From Nitrospirota bacterium (GTDB lineage Bacteria; Nitrospirota; Nitrospiria; Nitrospirales; NS-4): DNA of 19,314 nt. The DNA is taken from assembly GCA_005877525.1 (NCBI GenBank), contig VBON01000032.1, positions 1 to 19,314 on the forward strand. The letters run 5' to 3'. Below the pieces are notes generated by a model. The model was not told the DNA's origin, ran no database searches, and worked only from the letters and a program-made list of their open reading frames with translations. The position numbers and the translations under genes are program-made. Shown piece after piece: positions 13,871-19,314 of this stretch (positions within the stretch are counted from its first letter, which is position 1; each line of letters begins with the position of its first letter).

Positions 13871-16549
13871 TTACTGCAATCTCGCGCGCTGCAGGATCGG
13901 CCGGCCCGTTCCGGTGCCGCCCAAATAATCCTCGATGCGGGCTGTCACCGTTTCGCTGATGATCTGGCAGCGTCCGGCATCGTCGACTTTGTCCCCGGCC
14001 TGGTCGGTCACGTAAAACACGTCCACGATCTGATCCAATTTAGTCGAAATGCGGGCCGCATGCACAGACAAGCCTAGGTCAAAGATGGCCCGCGTGATGA
14101 CGTATAGCAGACCTTGCCGGTCGTCGGCAAACACATCGATAATGGTATAGCGATCTGATGTCTCATTGTCCACCTGCACCACGGTCGGTTCCCGCAACGG
14201 AACGCCTTGCCGCATGGCGCCAAACCGTGTCGCCTGGTGCAACAAACTCTCGACCGTAGCCCGTCCCGTGAGGACCAAGGCAATGGCTTCGCGGATATCG
14301 GCTAGTCGATGCAGCGGAGGGCCTCCAGGATTATCCGCGTCCAGAACACGGAATGTATCGACGACGATCCCGTCGGCGAGGGTCGCTATTTGGGCGTCGA
14401 GAATCTGCACCCCCTTAGCGGCCAGCACGCCGGCAATCTTCGAAAAGATGCCAGGCGTCAAATCATCGCGTGTGTAGACGGTGTACTCGGTGGTTGACAG
14501 GACCGAATCGTACTGCGCATCAACGAGAACCGGAGTTTTCCCCAGACGCCAGACCCAGCGCAAATGCTCGGCGATGCGGTCCGCCGACGAGAAGGCGAGC
14601 AACCGCTCTGGCCAAGCATCGAGTTGGCGGCGCGTCCAGTCGGACGGTAGTTCAGCGTCCACCTTCTGAAGCACGGCGGCCCGGTTCGTGTCTTTCAGGC
14701 TCTTAATCGTAGTGGCTGCCGATTCTTCCTCGCCGGACAGCTCTTGAAGCGTCTTCAAATAGAGTTCCGATAGGAGGGTTTCTTTCCAGCGGGTCAGCAC
14801 GTCCGGGCCGACTGCGGAGATATCCGCCGCCGTCAAGACGTAGAGCATTTTCAGCGCCTCCACCGTCCCCACTTGACGCGCAAATCCCAGGACCACTTTG
14901 GCATCGGAGGGATCGCGGCGGAAGGCTATATTGGACATCAGGAGGTGATAGCGCACCAAAAAAGTCAGCAGGCGGGTCTCGTGTTCGCCAAATCCGAGTC
15001 GTTCGGCCGCTGCGCGCGCGATGCCTTCCCCCACCAAGCTGTGGTCTTCGATTTGGCCCTTGCCGACATCGTGAAGAAGGATCGCCAGGTGCAGCAGATC
15101 TTTTCGTTTGATCTCGTGATAGACCTGCGCCAATAGATCTTGTCCGGCTCCAATCTGTTCTGCCTGACCAACCGCGAGCAAACTGTGATGGTCAACCGTA
15201 TACTTGTGATATGCGTTGAACTGCATCAGGCCGCGCACCGGCCCGAACGCCGGGATCAGGCGCTCGAGCAATCGGACGCGGTGCATGAGCCTCAGAGTCT
15301 CGGCGACGCGACCCGGACCCGCTAAGATGGCCAGCACACGCTGGGTGGCCTCCTCGGTAAGAAACGAAGCATCTGGGATCGCGGGCATCCGGTGGGTCAG
15401 TTCCTGCAGCAGGTCCTGCGAAATCGAAAGCGCGTACAACTGCGCCAATTGGAAAAGGCGCAAAATCCGGGGGCCGTCCGCCATGAATTCGGAGCGGTGC
15501 GCCGCCGGGACCGTGATTTCGTCTCGGGTAAGAACAAACACTCGCTCAATGTGCCGCGCGGGCCATCTCGCCGACAGGCGCTGCCAAAACGAGCGGACCG
15601 TGGCCGCAGCCACGAATTGACCGATGATATCTGAGACGCGGGTCGAATTCCGGTAGTACTGCTGCATGAACTGCTCTACCGACAGCAGGTGCGGGGCATT
15701 CACGAAGCCCCATAAGCCGGCGATCCTGAGCTGCTCATCAAACGTCAGGATATCCTGTGCCCTGCCCGCATGGAAGTGCAGTTCGTTCCGCACCCGACGC
15801 AGAAACTCCTGCGCTTCTTCCAGCGCCAATGCATCCCCCGACGCCAGCTTCCCCGTCCGGACGAGGTCAGGATAACTTGACGTGCCGTAGCGGGCGAGCC
15901 CCACCCACTGCAAAAAATGAAGGTCGCGCAGTCCGCCCTGGCTCTTTTTGACGTTTGGCTCGAGCAAAAAATTAGTCGCTCCGAATCGTCCATACTCTTG
16001 CCGTCGCTCCTCGAGCTTCTCCGTCAAGAACTGCTGCACGGCCTTGCCGGACAGTTGTTTCCGGAAGGCCGTGGTAAAGGCCGTAAAGAGGTCCCGCTCC
16101 CCGGCGAGCCAACGGGCTTCCATCAGCGATGTTCGTACGATGAGATCTGCTTTGCTCATCGACAGGCAATCATCGATGGATCGTAAGCTGTGCCCAACTT
16201 GGAAACCAAGATCCCAGAGCGCATGCAGGACCAGGGTGGAGACCGCCTTGGCCTTCACGGCGCACTCAGGGGAATACAGAAACATGAGATCGATATCAGA
16301 GTAGGGAGCAAGTTCGCGCCTTCCGTAGCCGCCGAGCGCGACCAGGCAGACGCCGCCTGCCGATTGCGTAGCCGAGGCCTCCTCATAGAGCGCAAGGAGA
16401 ATCGTGTCCGCCAAATCGGCAAGGGCGCGCACGATCTCCAAGCCCGTAGCGCCCTCGCGATGAGCGGCCGCGATTTCCTTCCGGCTGGCCTCCAGGGTTT
16501 CCCGTGTCCATGGTAGAGCCGGCATCGCCTTGGCAATAGTCTGAGACAT
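13871..16549 (-). CDS. glnD: PII uridylyltransferase/uridylyl-removing enzyme GlnD
   Basis: 892 residues from ATG 16549, four bases after the glnB stop. Longer in-frame starts fall inside glnB and read as glnB out of frame. GlnD adds UMP to PII when glutamine is low and removes it when glutamine is high. Domains in order: nucleotidyltransferase with GGYGRRELAPYSDIDL (Asp85, Asp87); helical middle; HD hydrolase with YTVDHHSLLAVGQ and LLHDVGKG (His493-Asp494); then two ACT domains at about 688-760 (TEYTVYTRDDLTPGIFSKIAGVLAAKG) and 800-870 (YTIIDVFADDRQGLLYVITRAIFDLG), which sense glutamine in the family. The ribosome site is weak, consistent with coupling to glnB. All catalytic motifs look intact. 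Confidence 0.95.
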   Translation of the reverse strand: MSQTIAKAMPALPWTRETLEASRKEIAAAHREGATGLEIVRALADLADTILLALYEEASATQSAGGVCLVALGGYGRRELAPYSDIDLMFLYSPECAVKAKAVSTLVLHALWDLGFQVGHSLRSIDDCLSMSKADLIVRTSLMEARWLAGERDLFTAFTTAFRKQLSGKAVQQFLTEKLEERRQEYGRFGATNFLLEPNVKKSQGGLRDLHFLQWVGLARYGTSSYPDLVRTGKLASGDALALEEAQEFLRRVRNELHFHAGRAQDILTFDEQLRIAGLWGFVNAPHLLSVEQFMQQYYRNSTRVSDIIGQFVAAATVRSFWQRLSARWPARHIERVFVLTRDEITVPAAHRSEFMADGPRILRLFQLAQLYALSISQDLLQELTHRMPAIPDASFLTEEATQRVLAILAGPGRVAETLRLMHRVRLLERLIPAFGPVRGLMQFNAYHKYTVDHHSLLAVGQAEQIGAGQDLLAQVYHEIKRKDLLHLAILLHDVGKGQIEDHSLVGEGIARAAAERLGFGEHETRLLTFLVRYHLLMSNIAFRRDPSDAKVVLGFARQVGTVEALKMLYVLTAADISAVGPDVLTRWKETLLSELYLKTLQELSGEEESAATTIKSLKDTNRAAVLQKVDAELPSDWTRRQLDAWPERLLAFSSADRIAEHLRWVWRLGKTPVLVDAQYDSVLSTTEYTVYTRDDLTPGIFSKIAGVLAAKGVQILDAQIATLADGIVVDTFRVLDADNPGGPPLHRLADIREAIALVLTGRATVESLLHQATRFGAMRQGVPLREPTVVQVDNETSDRYTIIDVFADDRQGLLYVITRAIFDLGLSVHAARISTKLDQIVDVFYVTDQAGDKVDDAGRCQIISETVTARIEDYLGGTGTGRPILQRARLQ

Positions 16550-16553
16550 AGTC

Positions 16554-16892
16554 TTAGAGCGCCCGGTCCCCGGTTTCGCCCGTTCGGATTCGAATGACGC
16601 CTTCCAAGTTCGACACGAATATCTTCCCGTCCCCGATACTGCCGGTCTTGGCGGTGCGGATGACAGTTTCCACCACCTTTTCGGCCAAACCGTCCGGCAC
16701 GACGACTTCGATCTTGGTCTTCGGCACGAATTCAATGGTGTATTCCGTGCCGCGGTAGGCCTCTTTATGACCTTTCTGGCGTCCAAAGCCCCGGACTTCC
16801 GAGACAGTCATCCCATAGACGCCGAGCTCCGTGAGGGCGTCTTTGACCTCCTCGAGTTTGAAGGGCTTGATGATGGCCTCAATCTTCTTCAT
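16554..16892 (-). CDS. glnB: nitrogen regulatory protein PII
   Basis: 112 residues, the exact family length, close to E. coli GlnB throughout. PII trimers bind ATP/ADP and 2-oxoglutarate and signal nitrogen and carbon state to GlnD, GlnE-type enzymes and Amt channels. The T-loop has FGRQKGHKEAYRGTEY with Tyr51, the uridylylation site. The B-loop TAKTGSIGDGKIFV and C-terminal RIRTGE nucleotide contacts are present. AAAGGAGG precedes the ATG. Position between an amt gene (plus an amt remnant) and glnD-glnA fits a role as sensor hub for both transport and GlnA control. GlnK is an equally valid name given the amt neighbour. Confidence 0.96.
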   Translation of the reverse strand: MKKIEAIIKPFKLEEVKDALTELGVYGMTVSEVRGFGRQKGHKEAYRGTEYTIEFVPKTKIEVVVPDGLAEKVVETVIRTAKTGSIGDGKIFVSNLEGVIRIRTGETGDRAL

Positions 16893-17050
16893 GTCTTTAC
16901 GCCTCCTTTGTCGCGCAAGGCCACTCAGCCTCGTCGCTCAACTCCTTTGCATATATGCGTTCTTCATCCTGGTTCAGACAAGACTCCGCTGAGCTGCGTT
17001 GGCGTCGCTGGGAACGTCTCCACGAACCCACCGTAGTCGCAAGGATCGTA

Positions 17051-17086
17051 CTCCCAGGAAACCGAACGGACGCGGTTTCCCGGGAG
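17051..17086 (-). other. 14-bp RNA hairpin upstream of glnB
   Basis: On the minus strand CTCCCGGGAAACCG (17086-17073), an eight-base loop and CGGTTTCCTGGGAG (17064-17051) pair over 14 positions with one G-U. On the plus strand that position would be an A-C mismatch, so the fold suits minus-strand RNA. It lies inside the amt relic, about 160 bases before the glnB ATG, with no T-run after it, so it is not an intrinsic terminator. It could be an mRNA processing or stability element, or chance. Confidence 0.4.
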
Positions 17087-17173
17087 CCAACCTTTTGCTC
17101 CGCATGGAGGCGAACAACCCGGTGGCGGGATATCGAGGACTCCACCGACACCGTGAATGCCGTTAGGCGAGCC

Positions 17174-17202
17174 ATCATAGCCCAAGCGTATATTGTAGAC
17201 AA
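17174..17202 (-). promoter_or_regulatory. possible internal promoter for glnB-glnD-glnA
   Basis: TTGTCT (17202-17197), a 17-base spacer and TATGAT (17179-17174) resemble a sigma70 promoter (four and five of six matches). Transcription would begin near 17167, giving a leader of about 275 nt before glnB. It lies over the start of the amt relic, whose ancestral codons make up much of the sequence, so the match may be accidental. Confidence 0.3.
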
Positions 17203-17214
17203 CCATGGCCAGTC

Positions 17215-18639
17215 CTATCCTCGCGAGTAGGCGCGCTCCTCGTGCTGCGTGAGGTCAAGACCTATCCGCTCCTCTTCGTTGCTGACTCTCAATCCCATTG
17301 TCCAATCTATGAGTTTCAGGATGACGACAGTTCCCACAAACGAAAAGACCCATGAGGCCAGCACCGCAATGGCTTGAATGCCAAGCTGCCCCGCGTTTCC
17401 GAAAAACAAGCCGTCTGCCCCGCTCGAATTAATGAGCTTCGACGCGAACAGGCCGGTAGCCAAGGCGCCCCACGTCCCTCCGATGCCATGAATACCGAAG
17501 GCGTCCAAGGAGTCGTCGTATCCCAGCTTTCCCTTCGCCAAGCACGCCAAATAGCAAAGGACACCCGCACCGATGCCGATCCAGATAGAGGAGATGGGTC
17601 CCACAAAGCCGGACGCCGGGGTGATCGCAACAAGACCAGCCACCGCGCCACTGGCCGCCCCCAAGACAGTCGGTTTTCCCCGGTACAGCCATTCGACCAC
17701 CATCCAAGAAAGGGCAGCGGCGGCAGTGGCAGTATTGGTGACCACGAAGGCACTGGTAGCTAATGCGCCGGCGCTGACCGCACTGCCGGCATTAAATCCG
17801 AACCACCCGAACCACAGCATGCTGGCGCCCAGGACCGTCATGGGAAGATTGTGCGGCGCCATGGTCTCCTTCCCGTAGCCCAACCGCTTCCCGAGCACGA
17901 ACGCGCAGGCCAGTCCTGACACGCCCGAACTAATGTGCACGACGGTGCCGCCGGCGAAGTCCAGCGCGCCCAAGCCCCCTTTACTGGTGCCGAGCCAGCC
18001 GCCGTTGCCCCATACCCAGTGGGCCAAGGGATCGTAAATAAAGGTAGCCCATAACAGAATGAACACTAAGAAGCTGCTGAACTTGATGCGCTCGGCGAAT
18101 GCCCCAGTGATTAAGGCCGGGGTAATCACGGCGAACATCATCTGAAAGATCATGTACGCTTGATGCGGAATCGTCGGCGCATAGTCAGCGTTTGCCGCAT
18201 CCATTTTCACATCATTCAGCCCTAACCATTCCAAGCCGCCGATGATGTGGCCGTGGTCCGGACCGAACGCCAGGCTATAGCCCCACAGAACCCATTGCAC
18301 GCTGATCACGCAGAGGATAATGAAGCTCTGCATGATCGTGCCCAAGGCGTTTTTCTCCCGGACCATCCCCCCGTAAAAGAGGGCGAGCCCGGGTGCGGTC
18401 ATCGCCAGAACCAGCGCGGTCGAAACCAGGACCCAGGCGGTGTCCCCCGAATCAATTTTCGGCGGAGGAGCCGGTGGAGTGGCGGCAGGGGCGCCCGCGG
18501 CCGGCGTTTCCCCCCCTACTGCCGGAGCGGGGGCCGGTGGAGCTTCCTCGGCCAGGACGCACGGCGCCGTAATGGCTAGCAATAGCCACACACTTAGCAT
18601 TATTCTGGCAATGTTAAAGGCTCCTTCTTGTCTCATCAT
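17215..18639 (-). CDS. amtB: ammonium transporter with a signal peptide and Pro/Ala-rich N-terminal extension
   Basis: 474 residues from ATG 18639, chosen because AGGAGG lies nine bases upstream; an ATG at 18714 has no ribosome site. Residues 1-30 look like a signal peptide (FNIARIMLSVWLLLAITAPCVLA). About 35 residues of Pro, Ala and Gly follow, then the channel begins at SGDTAWVLVSTALVLAMTAPGLALFYGGM. Family residues are in place: Asp227 and His235 in ALDFAGGTVVH (E. coli Asp160, His168) and His384 in FGIHGIGG (His318). There are eleven expected helices and a cytoplasmic tail EEERIGLDLTQHEERAY that PII proteins contact in the family. The channel moves ammonium across the inner membrane. The 134-base leader holds a GGAGCC/GGCTCC hairpin just before the ribosome site and two tiny open frames; no convincing promoter is seen, so it may be read from the upstream barrel gene. 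Confidence 0.94.
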   Translation of the reverse strand: MMRQEGAFNIARIMLSVWLLLAITAPCVLAEEAPPAPAPAVGGETPAAGAPAATPPAPPPKIDSGDTAWVLVSTALVLAMTAPGLALFYGGMVREKNALGTIMQSFIILCVISVQWVLWGYSLAFGPDHGHIIGGLEWLGLNDVKMDAANADYAPTIPHQAYMIFQMMFAVITPALITGAFAERIKFSSFLVFILLWATFIYDPLAHWVWGNGGWLGTSKGGLGALDFAGGTVVHISSGVSGLACAFVLGKRLGYGKETMAPHNLPMTVLGASMLWFGWFGFNAGSAVSAGALATSAFVVTNTATAAAALSWMVVEWLYRGKPTVLGAASGAVAGLVAITPASGFVGPISSIWIGIGAGVLCYLACLAKGKLGYDDSLDAFGIHGIGGTWGALATGLFASKLINSSGADGLFFGNAGQLGIQAIAVLASWVFSFVGTVVILKLIDWTMGLRVSNEEERIGLDLTQHEERAYSRG

Positions 18640-18773
18640 GCCGTTCGTCCTCCTCATGACTGGAGCCGGTTGCAGCCTGCGCTGGGCCGGGCTCCTCCAT
18701 AGATCCGCGTTCAAGCTTCCTGCGGTGCTGTTTGAGCATGCCGCCCATGCATTGTGACCATGCCGCGCCTCCG

Positions 18774-19314
18774 TTAAAAATTAATATCCAGCTGCACGGT
18801 CCACTTCCACTGCCCGTTGATCACGTGATCGTTGAACCAGACTGGTCCCGTCAGCAGACTGATATCCTTCGTGAAATAGTGGTACATCCCGAAACCGCCG
18901 CCACCGATGAAGTTTTTGCCGCTGGCGTAATCGGCCGCGAAAACCCATTTGTTGTATTCGTTGCCTTCCTTGTCTTTGACCTTCCAGAAGCCGTAGTCGT
19001 AGCCGACCATGCCTCCGGCGTTGTCGAGCTTGCCGCTCGCCCCGGGGATGCAGGTCAGTTGCCCCGCGAGCACAGGGTTGGACTGATCCGGATTGGGCTT
19101 ACAGCCGCCCTGGCGCATCAGGACCGAATCCGGGTTACCGTAGTAGCCACCCCCATGGATCCGCCCGAAGGGGCCGAGCGTTTTGCCCACTATCAGGTCA
19201 ACGATGTTCATGTTGGTGACCTGTGCCTTGGTCCCAACATTGAAGATGCCGATGTTGATCGCCGGGAACCAACTGCCAAAGAACGCGCCTTCGGGATTGC
19301 CGATTTTCGCGTTG
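18774..19314 (-). CDS. outer-membrane beta-barrel protein (N-terminus beyond the window)
   Basis: The frame is open to the right edge, giving the last 179 residues; an internal ATG at 19211 is not the start because coding continues upstream (NPEGAFFGSWFPAINIGIFNVGTK). Alternating polar/hydrophobic strands rich in Gly, Tyr and Trp are separated by loops, and the protein ends in VQLDINF with a terminal Phe, the usual signal for barrel insertion. Two cysteines (GGCKP and LTCIP) flank a loop and may form a disulfide. I do not recognise the family precisely; a porin-like role in solute passage is an inference. It lies directly before amtB on the same strand with no visible terminator, so it may belong to the ammonium-uptake operon. 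Confidence 0.7.
   Translation of the reverse strand, partial: NAKIGNPEGAFFGSWFPAINIGIFNVGTKAQVTNMNIVDLIVGKTLGPFGRIHGGGYYGNPDSVLMRQGGCKPNPDQSNPVLAGQLTCIPGASGKLDNAGGMVGYDYGFWKVKDKEGNEYNKWVFAADYASGKNFIGGGGFGMYHYFTKDISLLTGPVWFNDHVINGQWKWTVQLDINF

Larger units (their letters stand above)
16918..17206 (-). pseudogene. decayed 3' fragment of a second amt (ammonium transporter) gene
   Basis: The 322-base gap between amtB and glnB is not empty. Reading from 17206, one frame gives LGYDGSPNGIHGVGG, which matches LGYDDSLDAFGIHGIGG of the intact amtB next door with two residues missing. Fourteen instead of fifteen bases later, a different frame gives ATGLFAS, identical to amtB. The first frame then resumes as GAKGWLPGN against GADGLFFGN. 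A third frame near the end has DEERIYAKELSDEAEW, resembling the amtB tail EEERIGLDLTQHEERAY. This is a homologous but diverged and frameshifted relic, about the last 100 codons of an amt paralogue. It has no coding capacity now. Two open frames of 80 and 101 codons cross it but are by-products. Confidence 0.72.

Noticed and set aside
16550..16786. Longer GlnD starting at 16786
   Set aside because: The extra 79 residues are glnB read in another frame; the GlnD-like start is at 16549 right after the glnB stop.
16897..17206. Open frames of 101 and 80 codons on the minus strand between amtB and glnB as new small proteins
   Set aside because: Each contains pieces of Amt sequence in the expected order but in mixed frames, so they are by-products of a decayed amt gene.
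16893..17214. Glutamine riboswitch or sigma54 promoter before glnB
   Set aside because: I could not find the riboswitch core or a TGGCAC-N5-TTGC pattern here or before glnA, nrtA or amtB.
18640..18773. Two tiny open frames (16 and 28 codons) before amtB as leader peptides
   Set aside because: One starts after GGAGG, but neither has attenuation structure or amino-acid bias to suggest a role.

Overview
The window looks like a chromosomal nitrogen-assimilation region from a Nitrospira-type bacterium (phylum Nitrospirota). This is inferred from the gene set: assimilatory nitrite reductase NirA, a NirC-type channel, cyanase, a Tat-exported NrtA/CynA binding protein with its ABC transporter, a periplasmic-extended Amt, and a complete PII/GlnD/GlnE/GlnA cascade. 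The species cannot be fixed from the window alone. I see no tRNA, rRNA, CRISPR, insertion sequence or phage gene.

Left arm (1-4134). All genes here are on the minus strand. A secreted protein of unknown function runs off the left edge and has a good promoter. Next comes a drug/metabolite-type transporter gene broken by a frameshift and a small three-helix membrane protein. Last is a gene for only the adenylyl-removing (N-terminal) half of GlnE. A compact divergent promoter built on a perfect 10-bp inverted repeat separates this gene from a plus-strand gene (4145-6310). That second gene encodes two ACT-like domains fused to the adenylyl-transferase (C-terminal) half of GlnE. The normally single, bifunctional GlnE is thus two back-to-back genes.

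Right arm (6282-19314). Everything is again on the minus strand. In transcription order: the end of an outer-membrane barrel protein, amtB, a decayed fragment of a second amt gene, glnB (PII), glnD, glnA, an RNA attenuator, nrtA-nrtB-nrtD, cynS, a second RNA attenuator, nirC and nirA. nirA converges on the ACT-GlnE gene with a 29-bp overlap.

How it fits together. AmtB brings in ammonium. The ABC transporter brings in nitrate, nitrite or cyanate. CynS releases ammonium from cyanate. NirC and NirA take up nitrite and reduce it to ammonium. GlnA fixes the ammonium. GlnD and GlnB sense nitrogen state, and the two GlnE halves would set GlnA adenylylation; the target tyrosines of GlnB (Tyr51) and GlnA (Tyr397) are both present. 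The two attenuators in front of nrtA and nirC share a terminator module and a hexaloop hairpin that overlaps the terminator stem. That geometry resembles ANTAR-protein antitermination, as known for NasR in nitrate assimilation, although no ANTAR gene lies in the window. The most unusual points are the split ACT-fused GlnE, its symmetric promoter, the paired attenuators and the amt relic.
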